Source: Endotrypanum monterogeii (Eukaryota; Euglenozoa; Kinetoplastea; Trypanosomatida; Trypanosomatidae). From it: a stretch of 48,016 nucleotides of DNA. Where the stretch lies: assembly GCA_000333855.2 (NCBI GenBank), contig CM007316.1:823821-871836 (forward strand), given 5' to 3'. The translations under genes and the position numbers were made by a program. Below are positions 1-10,658 of this stretch, piece after piece (the first letter of the stretch is position 1; every line of letters starts with the position of its first letter). Below the pieces are notes generated by a model. The model saw only the letters and a list, made by a program, of their open reading frames with translations, did no database searches and had not been told where the DNA came from.

Positions 1-1253
1 TATATATATATATATATATATATAGAAATTTTGAGATGGTAAAATGGAGGGAGGGGAGGAGAGGCAAAAACAGACGCAATAACTATATTCTTATAAAGAG
101 TACTAGACTATTGAAGATTATATCGGACCTGGAGTGTGGTGGATTAGATTTTAAAGTTCAAAGCACATACACTCGGCGAGGCATCCATGAATTCAAGCCC
201 TCACTCTCCTTATCACTACAAGATGCATGTCCTCTCTCACATCCCATATATACGAAGGCACAATTGACCGCGTATAGAGAAAGATCAAAGCACGAATTAT
301 GTATGGTGGTTGGTGGCAACTGTCTCTTAGAACGTATGCACGCACTGGAAGAAGACTTTGAGTAATAATAAAAAAGGGGGGGGGGGGCGGAAAAAAAAAA
401 ATTTACGGCTCACAACAGAGCTCAACGTCGCCAGGCCTAAAAATCTAGTCCAATGCGCGGAATAACGAGCACAAGCACGTTCATACGACTGGTGAAGAGA
501 AGCAGAAAAAAAAATACATAACTGAGAAAAAGTGGGCTGAAAAAAGAGGGTGAATAATAAAAGAAACTGTTTTTTTTTTCCACAGCGCCAAACCTCTCTC
601 ACCCATCAAACTTGACGCATTTAGATGCGTCACACCCACAAGCGAAGCGCACACACAACCACACACGCATAGATATCACATGAAAGAGGATCATCAAATA
701 GACAGAGAGAGAGGGAGGAATGACAAGACAGGAAGCTCATCAGAGAACCCCATAAAAGATGTAGATATATTAATATATATATATATATATATATATGCAA
801 ACACAGATGAAGAGCATGGTATGGTTTGAGGCGACGTGACTGATTTCCAGAATGAACGAATGATCATGAGGAATCACACTAACAAATATCAATATTTGTG
901 TAGACAACAACACATACAAACAACAGGAAAAGGTGAAGGGAAAATAAAAAATTACAAGCTACAATGTCACGCATAAGCAGGGAATCCTAAGAATGCGATA
1001 AGTCAGAAAAAAGCGGTGACTCGGGCGCGTCTACGCACTAGTGCGATTTGGTGTGAGCACGCTTACCATAAAAACGACTCGCTCACATCGGACACCCATT
1101 TCATACGGATAGGTGAGAGAAAGATGAACAGAATGAGCAAAGAAGTGAAGTCTCGTATGAAAAAAAAAGAAAAATTACAACACGAGGAATATATTCTCGT
1201 TACCTTAATCTCCCAAGTAACCTGCAGACATCACTGCACACTTGCACAAGGAT

Positions 1254-1291
<38 letters not shown>

Positions 1292-2717
1292 GAAGTCGAA
1301 TACTTCAGTTGTCTACACCATCAAAGAAACAATAAGAGTAATTAAACGACATCCAACACAAAGTATATATATATATATATATACATATACATGTGTATAT
1401 ATGAACAGCATAAATGCAGGGTCATGTCGCACTTCCCAGATCCTGTCAGTGACCTCCCTAAAAATTCAAAAAAAAAGAACCGACGAGTGAGGGAAGAATT
1501 GATGGGAGCAGCAGAAACCACCCAGTCAAAAGTAATCGTAATAATACACAAAGCAGGTAAGTACAAAGAATTGACACGGATAATGGTAGCTGCACCTCAT
1601 TTTTGTTTTTCTTCACATCGAAGGTCACGACTACCACATACGCAACACCCCACCCACCTACCCCTTCAGACGTAACCACAGCCCACCTGCATCTGCTGCG
1701 TGCCCACGACACCGTGACTCCCTTCAAAGACTCGTCTTCGTGCCCGAGCACAGTAAGAGCAATACAAGACCACTCGCGTCTTCTTCCGCCGGCGACCCCC
1801 TTCCCCAGAGACCCGCCGCGTCACCCCTGCCAAAAAGCGATGGGTACAGTACACACCTCTTCACCCAGTCTGGGATGCGCTTAGCGTCCCGCTCGTCAGA
1901 GAAATTGATAACTCAAGCCGAATGAGCAAACTGGTAGTGCACCTAAAGTCCTGAGCAAATACTGTGCCTTCCCTTTGCCAGCCACCTAAACATCTACAGG
2001 CCAATACCACAACCATCTGCAGCTCAGGCAGGTGCCCAATGAAGAGTCGGACAGGGACGGCCCCTGGCGTCCTCCCACTGCGCTCTACAGTGAGCCCAGA
2101 GTGACGCAGCCTTCAGGAGTTACTTCCTTTTGGCACTCAGGGTAGAAGGTCGGGGCGTCAGCGATGCCCTTGAAGGGGAAATAAAAAGGTTTTTTTTTCT
2201 GTGCCGTACTCGAGTGTATCGTCCAGGCCGCACACAAGTACGCATATTCACATCAGCTTCACGGCGTCGTCGATGTGATCAAGGGGAAGAGAATAAAACC
2301 GATGGCACAAACCGGGTGGACTACGCGTATGAGCCTCTGTACCACCACATATGTCATCCCTTCAAGCCCCACGCGCGCGTGGCGGAAGGATCGTCTCAGA
2401 AACTCATGACCAAGGGAACCAGGTGTAGCTTAGCGTCGACCCTCACTGACTCTGTCAAAGACGAACACGCCATCCACTGAGTCTAGTGTGCAGACATCGT
2501 GCACAAACCACGCCCACCATATTGGCACTTATCGGGTAATACAGAGCTTTCTGCTATATGGGAAATACCCACAAAGGTATACAGCAACAGCGAGAAAAAA
2601 AAATGGGCGATCACGAATACCAGACTGTTGTGCTTGGAATTTGCTCTCCAGAAGATTACGCAGCCCTCGCAAAATCATACATTCGAATAATCTGCAGAGA
2701 CCGTCGGTCAGCGTGGA

Positions 2718-2757
<40 letters not shown>

Positions 2758-2838
2758 TAAACTCAGGATCACTATTGGGCCTGTTCAGTCTGAAGAGTAG
2801 CTCTGTAGTCATCCCCTTTCTTTTTGTTGTTGTTGCTA
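1..2838. other. gene-free, microsatellite-rich region
   Basis: No ORF here reads like a conserved protein on either strand. The stretch begins inside a (TA)n tract (1-24). It also holds (TA)n at about 773-796, 1364-1383 and 2723-2754, a (CA)n tract at 1257-1288, and several A or T homopolymers. The part between about 1950 and 2480 is richer in GC and non-repetitive. It could be a degenerate retroposon or untranslated sequence, but I cannot identify it by eye. Confidence 0.6.
1257..1288. repeat. (CA)n microsatellite
   Basis: Sixteen CA units, the longest CA run in the left gene-free region. Confidence 0.9.
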
Positions 2839-3243
2839 TCATGCAGCAGTGACGCCACCAGTGACGAGCCACTTCGCGTAAATGCCTAGCAGTGCCATCT
2901 TGTCGTAGAGCAGAAAGGTCTCAACAACTGCGGCAGATTTGGTCGAAGCCCACGTGCCGAGTTGCACGATAACCCACGAAGCGCCATACCCAGTCGGCAT
3001 GGAAAACATGCCAAAGCGCAGGTAGCTGTGTCTCCGTGGGAATAAACAGACGAAGAGGTCTACCGGAGATTGTCCTGTCGCCTGGCTATGCAACTTCACC
3101 AAATAGCTAGCATACTCCGTCACCCTGCAGTAGTGATTTCCATGTCTCATGCCAGGTGTAAACAATGCGCAGAACATAAAAAAAAAAAACGTAGAGACTA
3201 TGAGATCTCTGTGAATGATTGAGGGTAGATCCAGTTGGTGCAT
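2839..3243 (-). CDS. doubtful small hydrophobic protein
   Basis: An open frame runs from an ATG at 3243 to a stop at 2839 (about 134 residues). Its C-terminal half has a glycine-rich start (MPTGYG) and then a hydrophobic stretch that looks more like protein than the repeat-driven ORFs around it. An A run on the plus strand (3180-3190) encodes a phenylalanine run inside the frame. In this organism such a T run on the coding strand is more typical of a splice-acceptor polypyrimidine tract, and this argues against the upstream part being coding. I do not recognise a family. It may be a small membrane protein, a decayed gene or chance. Confidence 0.22.
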   Translation of the reverse strand: MHQLDLPSIIHRDLIVSTFFFFMFCALFTPGMRHGNHYCRVTEYASYLVKLHSQATGQSPVDLFVCLFPRRHSYLRFGMFSMPTGYGASWVIVQLGTWASTKSAAVVETFLLYDKMALLGIYAKWLVTGGVTAA

Positions 3244-3270
3244 CGCGTGTCTGAGATCGATATGCACCAC

Positions 3271-3453
3271 GCTTTCCTGTGGATCAGATCTTCGAGTCGC
3301 ACCTCCTCACGTGTCCTCTACGAGTATGCGCGGGGCAGTGCGCAAGTGATGTAAAAAGGGGGGGAGAGAAGGGGGAACAAGAAAAAAAAAACAGAACCCT
3401 CATCCCTAGACGCCGTCTCCTCACTCATACAGGTGTTGACCCTCCTGCATATC

Positions 3454-3509
<56 letters not shown>

Positions 3510-6063
3510 TGGAGAGATATAGTGTTCTATTCCTTTGAGCAGCCCTCCTGGTGACCACAAGGAACCTTTCCATCATGGGCGTCACAGCGTCCTAGCGTTC
3601 AGGATGTGGAGATTCAGATGTAAGGCTGTACGCTACTAGGGGAAGAGGGGCTTTTGCAAGGTTCATTCCTTCACCCCTAGCAGATGCGCTTTCAGATGGC
3701 CCTCGCTAGTCGAGACCAGTGCGAGGCTGAGAAGCTCAGCGTATTGCCCCACCCACCCTCTCCGCTAATCTGAGCTCGTGATATGAACCGTTTTTTTTTT
3801 TTGCCCGTCCGCTTGCTGTGAAGACGACACGTCCAGAGGCGCTAACCTGTCCCTTGTAGAGAGTATCCTTCAACGCAGTCCAACACAGATGAATCAGGTC
3901 ATCTCGCCCTCATCCAACCACGCTCGAAATTAGCCGACAACACCACCACACACTGCTACATCGGTGCGGTTTATAGGGGAACTTCGTGGAAGCTCACATC
4001 TTGGGGGCGTAACGGTCGTGTATGATGCCTGATGCAGTAGACTGATCTGTGTTATGCCAGCCCGTTGTGTGTCTGTGACATAGCCCACTGCCTTTAATGG
4101 GCCCAACCAAATCAAAGTTGACCACTCACGGTCCACCCCACCCCCCCACCCTCCCTTCCTCCTCCATCTAATGGAGCTGACTGAGATGCGCAGTTCTACG
4201 GCGAGAAAACTGAGTACCACCCCCGTGCCGGAGTATCTGAGGAAAAAAATAACTCACTCCACCAAATAATAATTTGGGGTGATTGACTGGACGCGAAATT
4301 ATACCCCCTCAGCTAAGATGCGGCATCAAATGTAGGCGAATTCCCTCTTCCATGATGTCGGCAAAAAAAAAAAATGGAAAAGCACACGCACACAGCATAT
4401 TCGACCTATCGTGACAGCACAAAATATCTACCGCAGTGCTTCTTCTTTTTACTATTATTTCCCTGTATTGGGTCTCGCAACAAAAGAGCGCAGAAAGCCT
4501 CGGAGATCAAATACAAACACGTCAGGGGTCGAAGGCGTTCCTGTTTTAGTTCTTGCCCCCCCCATCTCCTCCCTTCCCCAGAGACTCTACGTTTCTCTCG
4601 GGATTCCGCCGAGGGAGGACAGTACCATTGGGAGTCGTTGAGCGCCTACAAATTCGAACACTATGCAGTAGAAGCTAGGTGTAGATCTGCGTCAAAAAAA
4701 AAAATTTGTCACCAGCCCACAACATGCAGAAGAGTGGTCGATGAGTGGGTTCATCTGTTTCCATCACTGGCATGAGTTGAGCTGGTATATGTTCCATCAC
4801 AACTAGGGTTTCTTTTGATCAGAACCGAATTCCGTCCTGTCCCCCAACAACAACAGCCAACGACAGTCGACACTGAGGAGTGTCGCAGGCTCCTTAGACA
4901 CCTACGGAAAGGATAATAAAATCCAGACTCCATAATGTGAGAAGCATGAGCAAAGGGAGGTGAAAACAGAACAAATATACGCATATACATATTTATATAC
5001 GTACGGTAGAAGAAAAAAAAAAGTGTACTCGCGCAAATGCACCGCAACATACGCAGCCAGTCTGCATGTACACGGCTGCAAATTCTCCACTCAACCTGTG
5101 ACCCGACCGTCATAGACAGACAGACACACACACACACACACACGCACGCGCAGACACAAACACAGAGAAAGGAAGGACGACACACACACACACAAAAAAA
5201 AAAAGACCAAGTGCGCAGCTGCGCAAAAAGTGTACACCTGTTATGGGTGCGTCTACCAGACAAAAACAGAAGCAGATACATGGGTATATATATTTTTTTT
5301 TTTGGGTGAGCTCACATTCGAACGAACACTTACTTAGACCTATGTATACCAGTGTATATAAACATGCGTACAGGCATCTGCATGCACGGAAAAAAGGAGA
5401 AAATAAACAGAAACCTACACAATTTTTTTTCCGCAAGAACCGTCCGGTGTGTGCAACCGAACATTTTTTTTGCGACAAAATTGGTGCAAAATGTTGATCG
5501 ATTTCTCGCCGAAGCATGCACACACACACACACATACATAAGTACACGCACGCCAGCATACATACATGTGCAACATGACATCCTTCCTCGCTGTCGAAGC
5601 TGTCCCCATGCTGCACACGTTGGTATGTAGCACAAGTGATTCCAAAGGTAAAGATTTCTTTCGGATTCATCGAAAAGCAATATAAAATAAATAAAGAGAT
5701 TTCGACAAACCCCAAGAGAAGCGCGACAAGCGGGGAACAAAGAACTCGACAAACACCAAAGAACGAGCAACAGCCGCGTGACACGGAAGTCCACAAACAT
5801 TTTTCTTCCCAACTTCTGAGCTAGCTAATACATGCGTGCGTTGCACATACTCTGCGTGGCCTAATGTCAAGAAAAAAAAACGTATATAAAACATACATAT
5901 ATACATATTTTTTTTGAGCTTGGTATTGCCACCTGTTTCCATACACACACACACACACACACACACACGCGATACACCCTACTCTTCGACAGGGTGCGAC
6001 GCGAGTCCCACCTGCATATGAAGGGAAATAAAGCACGAAAACAGTTCTGAGCGCAGATGGCAG
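3271..6063. other. gene-free region with repeats
   Basis: This region holds no convincing gene. It contains (TA)n at 3457-3487 running straight into a GATA tetranucleotide repeat (about 3488-3505), and (CA)n tracts at about 5125-5150, 5517-5535 and 5943-5968. The apparent long minus-strand ORFs between 5110 and 5966 are cysteine/valine strings created by translating the CA repeats. The right part (below 6064) should be the 3' UTR of the HAD-like gene. The remainder is an unusually long gene desert for a trypanosomatid and may mark the edge of the transcription unit. Confidence 0.6.
3457..3505. repeat. (TA)n plus (GATA)n compound microsatellite
   Basis: A TA run of about 30 bases passes directly into four to five GATA units and then GA-rich sequence. 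Confidence 0.9.
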
Positions 6064-8691
6064 TCACAACCGTCTCTTTTCCTGCCCTGCATCAATACGC
6101 GCGCGTGTTCTGGTAACTGTTTTCCGCAGCTGCTCTGCAAGCGAGCGCGGGATGCTACTGTCCGTGACGTACATGTCAAACAAAAGGCGAGCAATGTCGC
6201 CCGTTAGATATGGGTCGATGAAAGGAAGAACGCGTTGCAGTACATAGTACTGCCGCTGGGCTTCTGACTGGAGCATGCCTGACATACCCGCCCCACCTAT
6301 ACGCAGGAGCGGGGTGATCAGCCGCTCCTCCAACTCCTCGAAGAAAGACTCGTAGAAGTTGAGCATATGTGGCACAACCGTCGGCCGCACAGGACGAGGA
6401 GCGTACGCCATGCGCGTGCTCGGTATCCAGCGACTCGCCTTGGCGACATCCACAAACCCATTAATCCGCATCTCCTCGTCGATCAGCTGAAGCAGTCGAT
6501 TTTCTGCGTCCTGGAAGTACTTGAGGACAGCCTGGTACTGCTCATCGGTGCAGCTTCGATCGCCAACGAACACTGGCTGGCCGACGAACCTGTACCCACT
6601 GCTGCTAGTGCGCGGCATGCTGCGCTGCCCGGTATGATTCGTGCGTGCAGTGGTAAGTACCCGACGATACTCCTCAGATGACATGTGCAGATTTACGACC
6701 ATCAAGTCCACATCTTTCGAAAGAGGCCTCTTCACCTGGAACATGGGGGAATCAAACGATGTGATCACCGAGGCTTCAGGGTCACCCTCGCCGTCCTCTC
6801 GAATTTGATGAGAGGAGAACGAGGACAACGTGAGACACGTGTGCTCGGCGCCTAGAGAGCTATTACTGCTGCTAGATGCACGTGCGCCTGGCACCGCTAC
6901 CGCAATCGATAAATCAGAAGGTGGAACCATGCTGACGCCCTCGTTTGGAAGGACGATCTTCAAGTCGCCCACAACGTCGTTGGAGATGGGACCCTGGATC
7001 GACGAATTGCCCCGTCTGGAAGAGCTTTGAAACCTGTTGCTGTTGGACAAACCACCCCTGCGAGAACCTGTTAGGACAACGCTGCCAGAGCTCGACATCA
7101 CTGCAGATTTGGAGAACGTCAACTCACATGTCTCCCCAGCGCTGCTACTTTTGGGGGCATTCTCTGACGAGCTCGAGTTGGTCGCAGTGACGGCGGGCGC
7201 TTTGTCCGCCGTCGAGCGTAGAAGACAATCAGTCCGCTTCTTCTTTACAGATGACGAGATCGAAGTGGTTTCCAGTGGTTTTGTTACGTCCCGACCGTGC
7301 TGCAGCTCCAGTGCGCTCAGCTTCGCCGAGATCGAGAGAAGCAAATAATCCGCCTGGAAGAGAAGGTGAACCCTGTGCTGACTTCTTAAATCGAGTAGAT
7401 CCGAGATTTGGAGTCCATAACGCACCACTCCCACCTCCGAGAGGTTGTTGTCGATGAACAAGACGGAATCCCACTCGCCACTCATGGCGAGTGACCACAC
7501 TACATCCATCTTGCGGTAGATTTTTCCGTTTACGTACGCCGTGTTACGTGACGGTGGGAAGAACGTACTCATAGACGCAAGTGTTATGCCCCAAACCTCC
7601 GGTCGAAGAATGAGCCATCGACCCACTCGCTCTGCCTTGTCATCCACCGCCCCGTCGAAGGAACGGTTGCACGTCGGCAATGCATTCGGATCGTCCAAGA
7701 ATGCAGCGTCCTCCATTGTTTCAGTGCGATCACCCACGGTGGCAAGGCGTACGAGAACCGTACCCGGAGAAAAACACCGCAAGTCGTTATTGTTCTTGTT
7801 GCTCACAGTTGCGTTCTTATATGCCATGTCTGCACGGTGGCGCGTCGATGAAATCGAGAAGGGCTGCTCCTTCGTCTGCCTAGCTCCGCCGCAACGAAAC
7901 GCGTTCGCAAAAGAAAACCCTTCTTTTTTGTTGTTGTTGTTGCATCCGCGAGACGTGCATGAAGCCGATGAGGAATGATCTGCACTGTCCTCCCTTGCAT
8001 AGGCACTGCCGTTGAGACCGGCAGTGCGCTCTAAAAAGGGCCGTAAACACCGCAGCCGTCCGCTTGGCTTCTCAAAGACGTCGTCGATGCTCCCCTGCGA
8101 CAGAAACAAATGACGTGCTGTATCACCAGCGCTGCGAAAGAGCGCTACCAGCTCCGTATCCCGGAAGACAGTATTCTGACGCACGCCGCTGACCCCAGAT
8201 GCAACAAGGGTGTCGTCCACATCCCATATGCACAACACCTTCCGCCGGTGCTGCTTGAGACTTGCCTTCGACTGGGAACGACTGAGGCGAAACCGTGAGT
8301 CACCGGGAATCGAGGACTTGGGTGACAGAGGAGCCGGCGACAGAGTCGCGCCCTCCTTGTGGGATGCGGCACCTGCATTACTCACGGCAGCTGGTGGTGT
8401 CTTTATTGGTTCGGGTGCACCCTTCGGAGATGCAGTGTCCACCGTGCCCATGTTCGCTGTGAAATTCGAGCCCTTCACCTTCGGTGACAGCGGTTCACTG
8501 GAATAGGAAAGACCACTTAATGCATCACCTAAGTGAATTGTGGTTGCATGCGCGGAAGGGATGTACCGCGCCGCACTGTTTACCTCCAAATCCTCGTCGT
8601 CAATCGGCTGCTTTAGGAGACCTATGATCGACCTCACATCGGCGTAGCTGCGCGCGGCAACGAAATGAGGGTGCAACTGGACCATGCTCAT
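6064..8691 (-). CDS. HAD-superfamily (Eya-like?) phosphatase-type protein
   Basis: This is an 875-residue protein starting at an ATG at 8691. A hydrophobic strand runs into WDVDDTLVASG (residues 156-166), the DxDxT/V motif I of the HAD hydrolase superfamily. D157 would be the nucleophile and D159 the acid/base. A second HAD-like block, VLFIDNN (410-416), follows GKIYRK (389-394), consistent with the distal lysine and acidic motifs. The WD-x-DDTL form resembles Eyes-absent phosphatases, but I cannot assign that family securely. About 200 residues, partly Ser/Asn-rich (around 230-305), separate the two motifs. A long Ser-rich low-complexity stretch (about 480-620) precedes a conserved-looking helical C-terminus (about 690-875). 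The substrate is unknown. It is the last credible gene of the array in transcription order, preceded by a 2-kb spacer. Confidence 0.85.
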   Translation of the reverse strand: MSMVQLHPHFVAARSYADVRSIIGLLKQPIDDEDLEVNSAARYIPSAHATTIHLGDALSGLSYSSEPLSPKVKGSNFTANMGTVDTASPKGAPEPIKTPPAAVSNAGAASHKEGATLSPAPLSPKSSIPGDSRFRLSRSQSKASLKQHRRKVLCIWDVDDTLVASGVSGVRQNTVFRDTELVALFRSAGDTARHLFLSQGSIDDVFEKPSGRLRCLRPFLERTAGLNGSAYAREDSADHSSSASCTSRGCNNNNKKEGFSFANAFRCGGARQTKEQPFSISSTRHRADMAYKNATVSNKNNNDLRCFSPGTVLVRLATVGDRTETMEDAAFLDDPNALPTCNRSFDGAVDDKAERVGRWLILRPEVWGITLASMSTFFPPSRNTAYVNGKIYRKMDVVWSLAMSGEWDSVLFIDNNLSEVGVVRYGLQISDLLDLRSQHRVHLLFQADYLLLSISAKLSALELQHGRDVTKPLETTSISSSVKKKRTDCLLRSTADKAPAVTATNSSSSENAPKSSSAGETCELTFSKSAVMSSSGSVVLTGSRRGGLSNSNRFQSSSRRGNSSIQGPISNDVVGDLKIVLPNEGVSMVPPSDLSIAVAVPGARASSSSNSSLGAEHTCLTLSSFSSHQIREDGEGDPEASVITSFDSPMFQVKRPLSKDVDLMVVNLHMSSEEYRRVLTTARTNHTGQRSMPRTSSSGYRFVGQPVFVGDRSCTDEQYQAVLKYFQDAENRLLQLIDEEMRINGFVDVAKASRWIPSTRMAYAPRPVRPTVVPHMLNFYESFFEELEERLITPLLRIGGAGMSGMLQSEAQRQYYVLQRVLPFIDPYLTGDIARLLFDMYVTDSSIPRSLAEQLRKTVTRTRARIDAGQEKRRL

Positions 8692-8881
8692 TGTGAATTA
8701 TCGATTGTAGGAAAACGAAAATTATCCATAAAAATGATAAAAATTAAAAATGAAATTGATCTGTGTGTATGGGCCTGCGCTTGGGCTCGCGCGTGTACGA
8801 GTGTGTCTGCGTGTCACTTCAGCACGAGGCCAGACAGGCATGTGCATTCACCAATGAGAAAACCCGACGTGTTCCAAAGCG

Positions 8882-8883
8882 CT
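8882..8883 (-). promoter_or_regulatory. predicted trans-splice acceptor AG of the HAD-like gene
   Basis: On the minus strand a strong pyrimidine tract (about 8903 down to 8884, T7 C3 T4 C3) ends directly in AG at 8883-8882. This is the classic kinetoplastid spliced-leader acceptor layout. It would give a 5' UTR of about 190 nt before the ATG at 8691. The site is inferred from the pattern only. Confidence 0.6.
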
Positions 8884-8929
8884 GAGGGAAAAGGGAAAAA
8901 AAGTAGATGATGAAAAGAAGCAACACTGA

Positions 8930-8959
8930 AATAATAATAATAATAATAATAATAATAAT
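8930..8959. repeat. (TAA)n trinucleotide microsatellite
   Basis: About ten tandem TAA units, directly upstream of the predicted polypyrimidine tract of the HAD-like gene. Read directly from the sequence. Confidence 0.9.
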
Positions 8960-9249
8960 TATAGTAATAATGACGGACTTGGATGTGTGCGTATGTTTTT
9001 TTTTGGTGTGTATTTTTTTAAGGACGGAAATAAAGCGAAGAGAGGAGGCCGCGCAACCGCTGGAAAGCAGAGCGGAACACGGAATCTACAGGCTTGGAGG
9101 GCCTGTGCCCGAGGACTCCCTTTACCTGCGCGTCAGCGGATATATGCTTGCACGTTCGTCTATATATGCGAGTGTGCTGTTCTTTGATCAAATGTACACA
9201 CTCAGGGGTTGAGAAAAGACTGGAGTAAAGGGAGTCGGACAATGTATAC

Positions 9250-9330
9250 ATGTATATATATATATATATATACTATATATATGTGTGTATATATAGTATA
9301 TATGTATATATATATGTGTGTATATATATG
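9250..9330. repeat. TA/TG repeat cluster containing a long palindrome
   Basis: Alternating TA runs are punctuated by TGTGTG. Within the cluster, 9266-9281 and 9288-9303 are perfect reverse complements (16-nt arms) around a 6-nt TGTGTG loop, and pairing continues outward with mismatches. The arrangement can extrude as a cruciform in DNA or fold as a hairpin in RNA. Confidence 0.85.
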
Positions 9331-10658
9331 AATGGAGAAGCCGACGTGTTTTTGTTTCTGCGCGTTCCCTACATGTCCACGTAGTCTCACCTCCCCCTCG
9401 AGACCTCTGCATGCTTAATGAGTGCATAATATTTGAAAAGGGAAGGAAAAGGGGGGAGGCAGAATAAAAGTGAAGACAATGACACATGTATATATCGATA
9501 CTATATAATATATATGTGTGCGTTTATATTCCAGACGGTATACTGTGCCCTGACGACAGGATACAGGAAAACATGCACATGACGAAGACAGCTACCATCG
9601 CGTAGCTCTCTTGATGTGTACCCGCTGGCAGCAACTTTCGGATACCCATGATAGAGGGGTAGGGATAAATGCCTCAGTGTGCAAAGTTGCGGGTGTCTTC
9701 TTCACACCACAGCCGCTCTAAAGATCGACAAGAAGCTGCTCTCTTCCTCTCGCACCGGTGATGATGCCATTTTTTTTTGAAGCACATGTGGCCGCGAGAC
9801 GCTCAGATGGCTACAATGCCTGAAAAGCCGAGTCATGGACCGTTACCGGCATCGATAAAAACATGCTGGCTGAAGATTCGTAGCAGGGATACGTGACCTT
9901 GAAGAAGTTGGTGGCATTCACATTATATACTTCCTTTTTTTTTTTTAGGGACGCTGAGACTAGAGCCCAGCTAGGGTGCCCTCGCAATCCACCACCAAGG
10001 AGCCTGAACCACCCTCCAATGAATACACCACGCAGAAACCCGCAGTACAGCACAGAGAGTCTTGAGAAAAAGTAAACGGTGGTGGCAGGGGCCGAGCTCA
10101 AGCGACTGAGTCAGTGTCGCTGCAATGCGTACATGAAGCTACCTCCCACCACAAGGGGAGCCTTTGAATGGGTCAAGGAAAAGCGTTGAGTTTGACCTAG
10201 ACGTTTTGTGACAGTGGAGAAACTCGACTACTACAAATATTTAAAAACATTTTAATGCCGAACCGGTATTCCCACTGTACCCTCCACGTCTACAGCTGAA
10301 AATAAAAACGTACAGGAAAACACCAAAGGTGTGTGCGCCTATCAAAGTACATTCGAGCCTCAGCTGAGTATGTTGGAGACGAGCGAAAAGAAGAGGAGGG
10401 CGGTGGCGATCTTGCTCGTCTGTATAAAAGAGATATTGTCTGTGAAAGGGGAAGGCGAGGGAGGACACATACACACACACACAAATACACACAGGGCAGA
10501 TGATAAAAGAAGCACATACACATGCAGACGCAACGTCAACGACGAGGGAAAATTTATAAAATATATGCCAGCTGTGAGAGACAAGAATGTATTGCGCCTC
10601 CGTAAAAAGAAAAAGACTCAAGAGGCAGTGGTTTTGCGCTAAGCATTGTGACGCTGCA

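Larger units (their letters stand above)
8692..10658. other. intergenic region between XK-like and HAD-like genes
   Basis: This gap should hold the 3' UTR of the XK-like gene and the 5' UTR of the HAD-like gene. It contains a (TAA)n run (8930-8959), a long TA/TG palindromic cluster (about 9250-9330), further TA-rich sequence near 9490-9515, and A/T homopolymers (about 9770 and 9940). A moderately GC-rich non-repetitive stretch (about 9540-10200) has no good ORF. I see no gene. Confidence 0.6.

Noticed and set aside
4640..4680. TTCGAA-like sequence resembling a tRNA B box
   Set aside because: There is no matching A box, acceptor stem or anticodon arm around it. No tRNA gene could be supported anywhere in the window.
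5110..5966. Long minus-strand ORFs rich in Cys/Val/Phe
   Set aside because: They are translations of CA/GT repeats and homopolymers, with no conserved-looking core.
9540..10200. GC-richer non-repetitive spacer suspected to be a SIDER-type retroposon remnant
   Set aside because: No terminal structure or internal duplication was visible, and I could not confirm a signature without a database comparison.
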